Notes under the pieces: model-generated | Seen by the model: only the letters and a program-made list of their open reading frames with translations | Databases searched by the model: none | What the model was told of the DNA's origin: nothing | Source: Polaribacter sp. | GTDB taxonomy: Bacteria > Bacteroidota > Bacteroidia > Flavobacteriales > Flavobacteriaceae | Direction: 5' to 3' | Assembly: GCA_023258495.1 (NCBI GenBank) | Contig: JALQZD010000395.1 | Coordinates: 1 to 39,424 of the forward strand | DNA: 39,424 nucleotides | Made by a program: the position numbers and the translations under genes | In this document: positions 1 through 8,483 of the stretch, in pieces | Position numbering within the stretch: position 1 is the first letter of the stretch | Layout of the letters: every line of letters begins with the position of its first letter

Positions 1-414
1 ATTCGCGAGCAGATTTTAGTAGCTGCCGGAGTGCCAATTTCTGGAAAGAATTACTATCCAAAGTTACACTCTATCGAATGTCGAATCAATGCAGAAGATC
101 CACATAATAACTTCAGGCCTGCTCCAGGTAAAATCACAACTTTACACACACCAGGAGGTCATGGCGTTCGGATGGACTCGCATGTATATGCTGGTTATGT
201 GATTCCGCCAAACTACGATTCAATGATTGGAAAACTAATTGTTACTGCTCAAACCCGAGAAGAGGCAATTAATAAAATGAAAAGAGCATTGGATGAGTTT
301 GTTATTGAAGGGATAAAAACAACGATTCCTTTTCATAGACAATTAATGGATCACCCAGACTATGTTGCTGGTAATTATACCACAAAATTCATGGAAGATT
401 TTGTAATCGAATAA
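1..414 (+). CDS. accC: Biotin carboxylase subunit of acetyl-CoA carboxylase, C-terminal part
   Basis: The reading frame is open from base 1, so the gene starts before the window; only the last 137 codons are present. The product resembles the C-terminal end of AccC, the ATP-dependent enzyme that carboxylates biotin on its carrier protein in the first step of fatty acid synthesis, in the cytoplasm. Recognisable stretches are [11 protein letters not shown] near the start, PAPGKIT, and YDSMIGKLI, all conserved in the biotin carboxylase C-terminal domain. The protein stops soon after that domain (ending MEDFVIE), which fits a stand-alone AccC rather than a multidomain pyruvate or propionyl-CoA carboxylase. 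The first Met in the visible part (base 31) lies inside the domain and is not a start. A terminator follows directly. An acyl-CoA carboxylase of another substrate is the main alternative. Confidence 0.9.
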   Translation: MREQILVAAGVPISGKNYYPKLHSIECRINAEDPHNNFRPAPGKITTLHTPGGHGVRMDSHVYAGYVIPPNYDSMIGKLIVTAQTREEAINKMKRALDEFVIEGIKTTIPFHRQLMDHPDYVAGNYTTKFMEDFVIE

Positions 415-435
415 ACAGAAGATTATACGATGTTG

Positions 436-468
436 AAAAGAGAATGCAATTTGTATTCTCTTTTTTTT
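436..468 (+). terminator. Rho-independent terminator after accC
   Basis: A perfect 10-bp stem (436-445 with 455-464), a 9-base loop and a run of eight T (461-468) lie 22 bases after the accC stop. It falls inside the upstream extension of the next open frame, which argues that the Lrp gene starts at 493 and not at 430. Confidence 0.85.
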
Positions 469-492
469 ATCTTTAATTTTAAATCGACCGAA

Positions 493-942
493 ATGAAAAT
501 TGACGGAATAGATAAAATTATCATCAAAAGTTTGGTTAAGGATGCTCGAACACCCATTCTAACGATAGCTAGAAAAGTTGGAGTATCTGGAGCGGCTATT
601 CATCAGCGCCTTAAAAAGCTTGACAAATCCAAGTTAATTGATGGTTATAAAATGGTATTAAACCCCAAGGCGCTAGGGTATTCAACGACTGCATTTGTAG
701 GCATATTTTTAGATTCTTCGAGTCAATATTCCTCGGCAATAAAGCGGTTAAAAGAAATCCCAGAAATTGTCGAAAGCCATTACACAACAGGTAATTACGC
801 TATTTTCATTAAAATTATGTGTAAGAATAATGAAGATTTAATGCACTTGCTAAACAAGGATATTCAAACCATTAAAGGAGTTTCTAGAACTGAAACTTTT
901 ATCTCTTTAGACCAGCAAATTGATCGACAAATTTCTATTTAA
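493..942 (+). CDS. Lrp/AsnC-family transcriptional regulator
   Basis: A 149-residue protein with the size and layout of the Lrp/AsnC family. An N-terminal winged helix-turn-helix (about residues 3-62, starting MKIDGIDKIIIKSL, with SGAAIHQRLKKL as the likely recognition region) is followed by a ligand-binding alpha/beta RAM domain (about 68-145, containing ALGYSTTAFVGIFL). Family members form dimers to octamers, bind amino acids and act as local or global regulators. The frame is open further upstream to 430, but that stretch contains the accC terminator and encodes a non-homologous extension, so the ATG at 493 is chosen. It appears to be a single-gene unit. No target can be read from the neighbours; amino acid metabolism is the usual role but is not shown here. 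Confidence 0.88.
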   Translation: MKIDGIDKIIIKSLVKDARTPILTIARKVGVSGAAIHQRLKKLDKSKLIDGYKMVLNPKALGYSTTAFVGIFLDSSSQYSSAIKRLKEIPEIVESHYTTGNYAIFIKIMCKNNEDLMHLLNKDIQTIKGVSRTETFISLDQQIDRQISI

Positions 943-1068
943 TTGATCATACTATTTCTGCTTTCGAAGTTGCAGATTATCTCTGCTTAATTGCTATACA
1001 ACGCATTTGAATCACCATTCGCCGATGTTTTAAAATTTCGGAAAATCTTCAGCGTATCTTTGAAATTC

Positions 1069-1138
1069 ATAAGGACACAATTATAAGTTGGGGGATTTAT
1101 CAATTGTACATAACTGGAGGTAACTCCAGTTTTTTTTT
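1069..1138 (+). ncRNA. Candidate small RNA with two hairpins
   Basis: A perfect match to the Bacteroidota -7 box, TATCTTTG, lies at 1055-1062; transcription would begin near 1069. The next 70 bases fold into a 10-bp stem (1077-1086 with 1097-1107, one bulged C at 1101) capped by a G-rich loop (1087-1096), then into a textbook terminator (1112-1138). There is no good -33 TTTG at the expected distance, and the same bases could simply be the 3' end of the Lrp transcript or part of a longer RNA such as a 6S-type RNA. Transcription is inferred, not seen. Confidence 0.35.
1112..1138 (+). terminator. Strong Rho-independent terminator
   Basis: AACTGGAG and CTCCAGTT form a perfect 8-bp stem around a GTAA tetraloop (1112-1131), followed by an unbroken T run to 1138. 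It lies 170 bases after the Lrp stop, an unusually long distance for that gene's own terminator, which is why a separate transcript is suspected. Confidence 0.85.
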
Positions 1139-1200
1139 ATCCTATACTTTTTATATGTATCGGTAGGGTATACAAAGTTCTATTTTAAAGTAGCCTGCAG

Positions 1201-1254
1201 TCCTCACCTTGGCAAGGTGATGTGCTACCCCTGATCCACTTTTACAAAAGGGGT
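1201..1254. repeat. Paired palindromes resembling a flavobacterial intergenic repeat
   Basis: A perfect 8-bp inverted repeat with one central base (1204-1220, TCACCTTG-G-CAAGGTGA) is followed by a second hairpin in which ACCCCT (1227-1232) pairs with AGGGGT (1249-1254), with an inner CTTTT-AC-AAAAG. The style resembles short palindromic intergenic repeats of Flavobacteria, but this copy looks degenerate and is the only one in the window. It may also slow transcription coming from the minus-strand operon. Confidence 0.4.
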
Positions 1255-1402
1255 TTGAAATTCTTACCTTCTTGATTCATTATTAAACAGAAAACAGTTG
1301 AATTCTAATGAATTAGCTAATTTTTACAATCATTTTGTCACTTTCAAACTTACACTCAAACCTATTGAAATTTTTAATGTTCTAGAAATCCCTCGAACAC
1401 CG

Positions 1403-2284
1403 CTATAGATTCCTAAAACTATGAATTTCTTCAAAGGTTAACTCAGGGTTTGCTCCTTCACTTTGGGCCACCAATCCTCCAACAGCACAGGCTAAATCCA
1501 TAGCATATTGAGGTGATTCCCCTTTTAACAAGTAACTGATCAATGAGGCCAAAAAGGAATCTCCTGCCCCAACCGTATTTACCACTTCTACAGGATAACC
1601 CTTTTGGTGATAAAGTTTACCATTATACAATAAAATGGCTCCATCTTTCCCTCTAGTTACGCAAATATGAGGCGTGTTTGTGGCTTTGGAGAGAAAGTTA
1701 ATATGCTTTTCTAATGTTCTATGCTGAGAGCCGAAATATTCAGCAATCAGCAGTAATTCATCATCATTAAATTTTATGAAATCAGCTTTTCCCATTAATT
1801 CAATGAGTACTTCTCTGGTGTAAAATGGAGCGCGGAGGTTGACATCAAAAACTTTATACGTAGCGCTGTTTAAAAATTCAAAAAGCGTATTTTTTGATAC
1901 TGTATTCCTACAAACTAGACTTCCAAAAATAAAAGCATCTGCTGCTTCAACCTCTTCCTTTGCTTTTTCATCAAATCCAATAGTATCCCAAGCTCTGGGG
2001 GAATCTATCGTATAAGAAGCTGATCCTTCTCCATCTAAAAGAACACTAACACTCCCTGTTTTTAGTTCGTTATCTTTTTGAAGACATGCTACATTGACTC
2101 CCTTTTTGCTGAGATAATCAATGATTTTGATCCCTTCTTCATCCTGTCCAATCTTACTAATTAGGCTTACATCATTTTGAAATGATGCTAATCGAACAGC
2201 TACGTTTAGAGGTGCTCCACCAATTCTTTTATAAGTGGGGAATACGTCCCAGAGAACTTCTCCAAAGCATATGATTTTCTTCAC
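1403..2284 (-). CDS. PfkB-family carbohydrate kinase, probable fructokinase
   Basis: A 293-residue ribokinase-fold kinase. The N-terminal PfkB signature (GGAPLNVAVRLA, about residues 22-33) and the C-terminal signature NTVGAGDSF (about 236-244, catalytic Asp near 242) are both intact, so it should be active. It phosphorylates a sugar in the cytoplasm; fructose is the best guess because the gene is last in an operon with a GH32 fructosidase and a sugar porter. The frame is open to 2386, but that extension overlaps the transporter and is not kinase-like. The only start that fits the conserved beginning KKIICFGE is a GTG at 2282-2284, ten bases after the transporter stop. The exact sugar (fructose, or another hexose) is not certain. 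Confidence 0.87.
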   Translation of the reverse strand: MKKIICFGEVLWDVFPTYKRIGGAPLNVAVRLASFQNDVSLISKIGQDEEGIKIIDYLSKKGVNVACLQKDNELKTGSVSVLLDGEGSASYTIDSPRAWDTIGFDEKAKEEVEAADAFIFGSLVCRNTVSKNTLFEFLNSATYKVFDVNLRAPFYTREVLIELMGKADFIKFNDDELLLIAEYFGSQHRTLEKHINFLSKATNTPHICVTRGKDGAILLYNGKLYHQKGYPVEVVNTVGAGDSFLASLISYLLKGESPQYAMDLACAVGGLVAQSEGANPELTFEEIHSFRNL

Positions 2285-2294
2285 TACAATATTT

Positions 2295-3641
2295 TTAGTT
2301 GTCGTTTGCAAGTTCTTCTGAAAGTGATTCCAATGACTTTCCTTTGGTTTCTGGCATTTTAAATTGTGCCCAGAGCAATTGAACAATCATCATCACTGAA
2401 AAAAATATAAAAATGGGCCACGGATTTTCTTTAAAAATCCCTTCATTCTCATCTAAAAATAACGGCGTTATCAATGTTATTAGCGCTGCAAAAACCCAAT
2501 GAGTTCCTGTCCCCCAAGATTGACCACTCGCTCGAACATTGTTGGGAAATATTTCAGAAATAAACACCCAAATAACCGCGCCCTGACCAATGGCATGAGA
2601 TGCTACAAACATGAGAATAAATGATAACAGTATAGTAGAACTGGAAGCGTTGTAAAAACACCAACCTACCATGGCTAAGCTCACAATATAACCTACAGAT
2701 CCAATTTTGATGAGTTGGCGACGTCCGAGCTTGTCTATCAAGTAAACACCTACAAAGGTAAACACCAAATTAACTAGACCAATAGAGATAGAACTAAAGA
2801 GTGACTCTTTGGCTGCCAAACCGGAACGTTCCAATATCTCAGGAGCATAATAAAGTACAAAATTGATTCCTGATAACTGGTTAAAAAAGGCGATCAAAAA
2901 GCCTAGCCACAACACTTTATTGTACTTCTTTTGGAAGAGTCGCTCCCCTGTCATTGCATCTAGCAAATCCTTTTTGATTTCATTCAATTGCTGCACTGCT
3001 TTCTCTTTGCTGTATATAAAGTTCAAAACTTGGATGGCTTTATCATCATCTTGTTTTTGCAATGCTAACCACCTTGGACTATTGGGTACTCTGAACATCA
3101 TAAAAATGTATACAAAAGCAGGAACAGCCTCTATACCAAGCATCCAGCGCCAATCGTTTGTTCCTCCAAATCCCTTTAACAAATAGTTAGAAATAAACGC
3201 AATAAAAATCCCGAAAACAATATTAAACTGGTAGAGTGCAACAAGTTTTCCTCTGTTTTGAGCAGAAGAAATTTCTGAGATGTATATAGGAGCGGCAACT
3301 GAGGAAGCTCCTACACCCACTCCTCCGATGAATCTAAAAAAAGAAAATGTATACGGGTCAGTGGCCAGTGCAGATCCTATAGCGGAAATTAAATACAATA
3401 TCCCTATCCAGAATAAGGTTTTTTTACGACCAAATTTATCACAAGGGATACCTCCAAACAATGCTCCCAATACGGTTCCCCATAATGCCATTGACATGAT
3501 GAAAGTTCCGTGAAAAAGAGGAGATGTATTCCATAGCTCTTTAATCGGTTGATTGGCTCCTGAAATGACAACCGTATCAAAACCAAATAAAAACCCTGCC
3601 AAAGCTACGGTAATAGACCAATTTATAAGTTTACGATTCAT
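2295..3641 (-). CDS. MFS sugar porter (sugar:H+ symporter)
   Basis: A 448-residue integral inner-membrane protein of the MFS sugar porter family, which typically moves monosaccharides with protons. Visible family marks are the first helix LAGFLFGFDTVVISGA, the loop DKFGRKK, the loop NRGKLVALYQ, and the C-terminal PETKGKSLE. Twelve hydrophobic segments are expected from its length and pattern. The ATG at 3639-3641 (MNRKLINWS) is preferred over one seven codons upstream that would overlap the GH32 gene. It lies 11 bases after GH32 and 10 bases before the kinase, so the four minus-strand genes form an operon. Fructose or glucose released by the two hydrolases is the likely cargo; whole sucrose is possible. 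Confidence 0.88.
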   Translation of the reverse strand: MNRKLINWSITVALAGFLFGFDTVVISGANQPIKELWNTSPLFHGTFIMSMALWGTVLGALFGGIPCDKFGRKKTLFWIGILYLISAIGSALATDPYTFSFFRFIGGVGVGASSVAAPIYISEISSAQNRGKLVALYQFNIVFGIFIAFISNYLLKGFGGTNDWRWMLGIEAVPAFVYIFMMFRVPNSPRWLALQKQDDDKAIQVLNFIYSKEKAVQQLNEIKKDLLDAMTGERLFQKKYNKVLWLGFLIAFFNQLSGINFVLYYAPEILERSGLAAKESLFSSISIGLVNLVFTFVGVYLIDKLGRRQLIKIGSVGYIVSLAMVGWCFYNASSSTILLSFILMFVASHAIGQGAVIWVFISEIFPNNVRASGQSWGTGTHWVFAALITLITPLFLDENEGIFKENPWPIFIFFSVMMIVQLLWAQFKMPETKGKSLESLSEELANDN

Positions 3642-3652
3642 ACCTAGTAATT

Positions 3653-5179
3653 TTATTTCCAAATGGATTGGATTGCTGAAAATTTAAATTGATGAATTCC
3701 TTTTGTTGAGATGATTGATAATGGTGTAGTTGGAAATAATAACTCTGTCATGACAAAGGCTCCATCATTCACAAACAATTCAACGGATGAAGTATCTACA
3801 AAAAGCTTTACATTGGATATTTCTTTAAAAGGAAGCTGTGCTTTATGAATTACTCCAAAATCTTTACTAAACGTGTTTTTACCTGCTTGTGTTCTATCTG
3901 TAACGATCTCTCCATTTTCAATAGCTATTGTAAAGGATTCATCCAACTCGTTTGAAAACCTTATAGAAGCACTAGTAAGCGTCTCATCGATCTCAATAGC
4001 ATAAGAAATTTGAGAAGACCGATATTCGTTCTCCGTAATGCGTTTAGAAGGTTTCAAAATTGCCTCCATCTCCTGAACTGGTTTTGAACATAATAAATGT
4101 TTCTCTCCCATCTTTTTTAACGTCAATTCTCTGGGAATAGTCATAGCACTTCTCCATTTTTCGGTAGGGACAACCTGAGCATATTGCCAATTGCTCATCC
4201 AACCCATAAATAGTCTCCGACCATCTACATTTGGGATATCACTAAAGGTGACTCCTGCATAATTATCTGCTCCAAAGTCTACCCATTTCGTTTCTGTATG
4301 ATCTGGCAAAAAAGTGTTCCCATCAAAATTACCCACCAAATATTGGGTCGCGGAGCCTCCTTGCGGACCCTTAGAATTGACGCTTACCAAAAGCACCCAT
4401 TTTTCATGACCATCCTGATCGATTAATGAAAATAAATCTGGACACTCCCAGACACCTTCATCAGTTTCATATTGTTTCTTGAATTCGCTCTCTAATTGCC
4501 AGTCTTTTAAATTTTTAGAACTGTAAAAATTAATACGATCTTTAACAGCCAACACCATGACCCACTGTTTTGATTCTCTATGCCAAATTACTTTCGGGTC
4601 TCTAAAATCTCGAATTCCTGGATTCGGAATAACGGGATTCCCTTCGTATTTACTCCATGTTCTTCCTTTGTCCAGACTGTAAGCTATTGCCTGACTTTGG
4701 AATGTGATTTCCCCTGACTTTTCACCTTCCGGATCATGATAGGTGTAAATGGCAATCATCGGAGGATTTTGTTTAGAACCCAACCCTGAGGTGTTGTTCC
4801 AGTCAACCACACAACTACCACTGAAAATATATCCTTTTTCATCTGGATATATTGCGATGGGGAGTCGTTGCCAATGAATCATATCTTTGGATACTGCATG
4901 ACCCCAATGCATAGGTCCCCAAACCGTATCGTCTGGATAATATTGATAAAAGAGGTGATATTCTCCTTGATAATATACCATTCCGTTCGGATCGTTCATC
5001 CAATTTTCTTTGGGTGTGAAATGAAATACAGGTCTGTACATTTCTTCTGCCTTCACAGCGATACTATCTATTACCATATGTTGATATTTAGGTGGTGCTT
5101 TTTTTGTTTTTTGACATGATACAAGAGCCATAAAACAAAGCGTAAGGAGAAAGCATTCATACTGTTGTTTATTTTTCAA
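3653..5179 (-). CDS. GH32 beta-fructosidase lipoprotein (levanase/invertase type)
   Basis: A 508-residue glycoside hydrolase family 32 enzyme that removes beta-linked fructose from sucrose or fructans. The three family motifs are present: WMNDPNG (residues 60-66, nucleophile D63), FRDPK (192-196, transition-state Asp 194) and ECPD (245-248, acid/base E245). The five-bladed propeller is followed by a beta-sandwich ending near SVELFVNDGAF. The N-terminus is a lipoprotein signal with lipobox ALVSC (Cys 22), so the enzyme should sit in the periplasm or on the cell surface. Its start overlaps the end of the GH65 gene by 11 bases, suggesting translational coupling. Whether it prefers sucrose, inulin or levan cannot be told from the sequence. 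Confidence 0.93.
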   Translation of the reverse strand: MKNKQQYECFLLTLCFMALVSCQKTKKAPPKYQHMVIDSIAVKAEEMYRPVFHFTPKENWMNDPNGMVYYQGEYHLFYQYYPDDTVWGPMHWGHAVSKDMIHWQRLPIAIYPDEKGYIFSGSCVVDWNNTSGLGSKQNPPMIAIYTYHDPEGEKSGEITFQSQAIAYSLDKGRTWSKYEGNPVIPNPGIRDFRDPKVIWHRESKQWVMVLAVKDRINFYSSKNLKDWQLESEFKKQYETDEGVWECPDLFSLIDQDGHEKWVLLVSVNSKGPQGGSATQYLVGNFDGNTFLPDHTETKWVDFGADNYAGVTFSDIPNVDGRRLFMGWMSNWQYAQVVPTEKWRSAMTIPRELTLKKMGEKHLLCSKPVQEMEAILKPSKRITENEYRSSQISYAIEIDETLTSASIRFSNELDESFTIAIENGEIVTDRTQAGKNTFSKDFGVIHKAQLPFKEISNVKLFVDTSSVELFVNDGAFVMTELLFPTTPLSIISTKGIHQFKFSAIQSIWK

Positions 5180-7202
5180 TCTTGTATATCTTTTTTTCAG
5201 GACCTACTCCTTTAATGGTTAATGACTTCCATTGTTTGGGTAGTATTGGATTTTCTTGAACGATCCCTTCTTCTGAGATATCCAAACCTCCAAATCCAAA
5301 CAAAACAGTTTGTAGCATACCTCCAGCTCCTGTTGCAAAATAAGGATGTGTGGCTGTAGCTGTCTCTGACAATGCACCAAAAGGGGGGCGTTTATTGGGT
5401 TCATAACTTTCTTTAAAAAGCCGGAATGCATTTTCTGCATCGCCCAATCGTGCATACAATACGGCAAAAACAGATTTGCCCATAGCAGGACCTTCCTTAG
5501 CCAGTTTGGGTTCATAATAGTGTAAGTCTTTTAAAATCGTAGGGGTATCTGAAACAATGTTTAAAGGATAACTTAATAAGTTTACATCGGCTTGTTTAAT
5601 GCGATCACCATCATATTTGCTATGCTCCATAGTTGTCCCGTCAGAAAAACGATGAATTTTGATTGCACCAGCTACTTTTTCCCAATCAGAATTGGGTGTC
5701 ATACCCAATACTTTTGCAGCTAATGTTGCATATTGTAACGCTGTAATAGCAGCTCCATTTGTAAAGGCATTATCATCTACATTGGGAGCAAACTCATTCG
5801 CTCCCACCACATTCTTAATAGAGTAACTACCATCGTTATTTTTAGTAGATCGACTTACCCAATAATCAGCAACTTCCTTCAACATAGGATATCCCCTTTC
5901 TTTCAACCATTTTTCATCTTTGGTAACCCGATAGTAATTCCAAAAAGCAATAGCTACATCTGCCGTTATATGGTGTTCAAAAGTGCCTGTAAGTGCCCAA
6001 GCTGGAGTAGCTTCTTCACCTGTATCATCACTCTCCCAAGGAAACATTGCTCCTTTGTATCCAAAATTTACAGCTTTCTGTTTGGCCTTGTCCAATCGAT
6101 CGGACCTGTAATTTACCAGAGAACGAGCAATGCCTTGATTCAATAACAAAATAGGTGGATACATCCATAGTTCGGTATCCCAAAAAATATGTCCGTTGTA
6201 ATTTTGTGAAGATAGTCCCATAGGGGCAATGCTTAAATCAGAATCATCTCTCCCAAAGGCATATAAATGATATAAAGCCAAACGAATGTCTTGCTGTGAT
6301 TGCAGATCACCTTCGATGACGATGTCACCTTGCCAAAGCTCCTTCCATAGATGTATATGTTCCTTCAATAAATCTTTTTTGGGAGTTAACAAATTAAAAA
6401 TAACAAAGCGTTCTGATTCCGACTGTGGATCATTAAAATCTTGTGTAGAGGTTTGCGCGGCAGTCCATGCAAAATCTAATGTTTCTCCTTTCTTAACGAC
6501 ACGTTCAAAAGCAAGTTGATTGAAATAATCTGATACTTTGGTATGCATGAGCTCTGGTCTTTGATGCTCTCTGGTACTATTGATGTCGTGCCAAATAAAA
6601 GTGCCCGAAGCAGCAACTGTATGACGTCCCAGTCTACTTTTTGCTACTGTTTGAAGAATGGGCATGGTAGTTTCTAAATCCCTTAAAATCCTGAATGTGC
6701 TGGTCGGATTCTGATATTCTTCGGGTGTTTCAATAGAAGCTATCACTTTTACATTGATATTTTCTTTTGCTTTGATGGTCACATCTAAATATCCCGCGTA
6801 AGGTACATTTCGCAGTGCATACATGGTGTAGCTGATATGAGCTTTGTTTTTGTATGTAAATTGAGTTGTAAAGGCAGCCTTCTTCATATCAAGCCTTTGA
6901 CTCCAATTAGAAATATGGTCTTCCTCTATTTCCTCTCCGTTAATTTCTATTTGGATATTTTGAAAGTTCATACCCAATAAAATTCGACTTACCCCAAGAG
7001 GTGACTCCTTATCGTAGACATTATTCAGTATGATTTGTTCGGTCTTAAAAAGATGCTTTGAAGGCAAAATACCTATTCTTCCATTGGCAACTACAATTCC
7101 GGTGTAATTTGAGTTATCGGTAGTAGAAATATTCCATTCATCATTTTGGGAATAAACTTGTATACCACTGATAATTAAGATAGTAATGAGAATATGTTTC
7201 AT
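5169..7202 (-). CDS. Exported GH65 alpha-glucoside hydrolase (kojibiose hydrolase-like)
   Basis: A 677-residue GH65 enzyme with an (alpha/alpha)6 barrel. The general acid lies in VVGANEF (E476 when counted from a Met six codons upstream), followed by the family stretch DDNAFTNGAA. In the place where GH65 phosphorylases have a phosphate loop it has ALSETATATHP with Glu 619, the arrangement known for inverting GH65 hydrolases such as the Flavobacterium johnsoniae alpha-1,2-glucosidase. Hydrolysis rather than phosphorolysis is therefore likely. The chosen start gives a clean signal peptide (MKHILITILIISGIQVYSQ); no lipobox is seen, so the product should be periplasmic. It is the first gene of the operon and overlaps GH32. 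Kojibiose, trehalose or a glucosylated sucrose could be the substrate; the linkage is not proven. Confidence 0.85.
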   Translation of the reverse strand: MKHILITILIISGIQVYSQNDEWNISTTDNSNYTGIVVANGRIGILPSKHLFKTEQIILNNVYDKESPLGVSRILLGMNFQNIQIEINGEEIEEDHISNWSQRLDMKKAAFTTQFTYKNKAHISYTMYALRNVPYAGYLDVTIKAKENINVKVIASIETPEEYQNPTSTFRILRDLETTMPILQTVAKSRLGRHTVAASGTFIWHDINSTREHQRPELMHTKVSDYFNQLAFERVVKKGETLDFAWTAAQTSTQDFNDPQSESERFVIFNLLTPKKDLLKEHIHLWKELWQGDIVIEGDLQSQQDIRLALYHLYAFGRDDSDLSIAPMGLSSQNYNGHIFWDTELWMYPPILLLNQGIARSLVNYRSDRLDKAKQKAVNFGYKGAMFPWESDDTGEEATPAWALTGTFEHHITADVAIAFWNYYRVTKDEKWLKERGYPMLKEVADYWVSRSTKNNDGSYSIKNVVGANEFAPNVDDNAFTNGAAITALQYATLAAKVLGMTPNSDWEKVAGAIKIHRFSDGTTMEHSKYDGDRIKQADVNLLSYPLNIVSDTPTILKDLHYYEPKLAKEGPAMGKSVFAVLYARLGDAENAFRLFKESYEPNKRPPFGALSETATATHPYFATGAGGMLQTVLFGFGGLDISEEGIVQENPILPKQWKSLTIKGVGPEKKIYKIEK

Positions 7203-7301
7203 CAGAAAAATTTTAATCATTTCAATTCGTAATGATGAACAAATTAATTGCTTGTGATGTATAAAAAAAATTTCTTTTTGAAAGAATAGTTATTTCGGAT
7301 A

Positions 7302-7315
7302 CGAAAACCTTTTCG
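7302..7315. promoter_or_regulatory. Probable LacI-family operator before the GH65 operon
   Basis: CGAAAACCTTTTCG, two perfect 6-base half sites (CGAAAA/TTTTCG) around CC, lies between the LacI stop and the GH65 start, about 100 bases before the GH65 ATG. It matches the palindrome before susC at all but one position. Binding by the adjacent LacI protein is inferred. Confidence 0.65.
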
Positions 7316-7317
7316 AA

Positions 7318-8343
7318 CTACAAAGGTTTTGTAGAGTTTCTCAAGATGAGTTCTGTAGGCAATTCAACAATTTCTTTTTCAAATAGCATTCCATGCTTTT
7401 TTGCTTGGATTTCTTTGAAGAGCAAATCAAATGCTTTACATCCCATTTCAAATCCGGGTTGGTTAACAGTCGATATTTTAGGTGTCGTAACACTCGTTAA
7501 AAACCAATTGCTAAAACCAATGAGCGATATCTGTTCTGGAATTTGAACTTCCATTTCTTTTAATTTCATCAAAACTCCCGTTGCTATGGTATCGGTAAGT
7601 GCAAAAATCCCATCCAAATCTTTATGATCTTTCATCATCTGTTCTGCAATTTGATATCCATCATCAAACGATAAATTTTTAGCAATATACACTAACGATT
7701 TATCGTATTCAATATCACTATCATCTATGGCAGCTTTGTAACCTAGGAAACGATCAATGGTAGTTTGGGGATCTAAATTACCTCCAATGTGAGCAATCTT
7801 TTTACATCCTGTATGAATCAAGTGTGTTGTTGCATTGTATGCCGCTTTTTTATCATTGATCACAACTTTTGAACAATCTAACAATTTGTATATTCTGTCA
7901 TATAGTACTAAAGGAATCCCTTTACTCTTAATCTCTTTGATGTGTCCAATATCTTTGGTGTTATTAGAGAGCGAAATTAAAACTCCGTCCACATTTTTGT
8001 CTAGAAGCATCCCCAATTGTTCTTTTTCTTTTTCGTAAGAGTCACCAGATTGTAAGACAATCACCGCATACCCATTACTTTTTGCACAGGTAATCACACC
8101 ATGAATTACTTTGGCAAAAAAATCATGAGTAATTTCAGGAATGATCAATCCTATAATCTGAGATTCACTACTGCGCAAACTTTGAGCAAAAGAATTAGGC
8201 CTGTAATTTAATTTTTCAGCCAGGTCTAAAACCCTTTTCTTAGTAGCATCACTAATATCTGGATAACCTTTCAATGCTTTTGATGCCGTTGCGATAGAAA
8301 TCCCTAGTTCATCGGCTATTTTCTTTAAAGTCACATTCGGCAT
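7318..8343 (-). CDS. LacI-family transcriptional regulator of the sugar locus
   Basis: A 341-residue regulator of normal LacI/GalR length. Residues 1-57 form the helix-turn-helix and hinge (VTLKKIADELGISIATASKAL, with the hinge around YRPNSFAQSL). The rest is a periplasmic-binding-protein-like sensor domain (from about residue 62, GLIIPEITHDFF) that would bind a sugar. It lies between the GH65/GH32 operon and the divergent susC. Matching palindromes at 7302 and 8484, on either side of the gene, are its probable operators, so it may control both units and perhaps itself. Repression relieved by a sugar is usual for the family, but Bacteroidota LacI proteins can also activate. A 19-codon open frame on the minus strand overlaps its start (see findings). 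Confidence 0.92.
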   Translation of the reverse strand: MPNVTLKKIADELGISIATASKALKGYPDISDATKKRVLDLAEKLNYRPNSFAQSLRSSESQIIGLIIPEITHDFFAKVIHGVITCAKSNGYAVIVLQSGDSYEKEKEQLGMLLDKNVDGVLISLSNNTKDIGHIKEIKSKGIPLVLYDRIYKLLDCSKVVINDKKAAYNATTHLIHTGCKKIAHIGGNLDPQTTIDRFLGYKAAIDDSDIEYDKSLVYIAKNLSFDDGYQIAEQMMKDHKDLDGIFALTDTIATGVLMKLKEMEVQIPEQISLIGFSNWFLTSVTTPKISTVNQPGFEMGCKAFDLLFKEIQAKKHGMLFEKEIVELPTELILRNSTKPL

Positions 8344-8483
8344 AAAAAGGAGATTTCAAATTCTTCTAATTCTTTTTTTAACATCATCATATCCAACTCC
8401 AAATCGGCTTGATAAATATATAAAATCCTTGTATATTTAATTATTCTCAAAAAAAACCAATTTATTTAATAATTCCTTAATTT

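Larger units (their letters stand above)
943..1402. other. 460-bp stretch without a protein gene
   Basis: No convincing coding frame is seen on either strand. It holds a possible small RNA (about 1069-1138), a strong plus-strand terminator, a pair of palindromes resembling a degenerate flavobacterial intergenic repeat (1204-1254), and a short palindrome AATTAGCTAATT near 1312-1323. The minus-strand fructokinase operon ends at its right edge, so part of it is that operon's 3' untranslated region. Confidence 0.6.

Noticed and set aside
430-492. 21-residue N-terminal extension of the Lrp protein
   Set aside because: This stretch contains the accC terminator hairpin, and the family N-terminus begins at the ATG at 493.
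943-1402. A tRNA or a hidden protein gene in the non-coding stretch
   Set aside because: No cloverleaf and no coding-like frame could be found; only hairpins and a palindromic repeat.
2285-2386. 34-residue N-terminal extension of the PfkB kinase
   Set aside because: It lies inside the end of the transporter gene, is unlike kinases, and a GTG at 2284 fits the conserved start.
5169-7202. GH65 gene as a maltose or kojibiose phosphorylase
   Set aside because: The phosphate-binding loop is replaced by a segment with a second Glu typical of GH65 hydrolases, and the protein is exported, where free phosphate and a sugar-phosphate product would be of little use.
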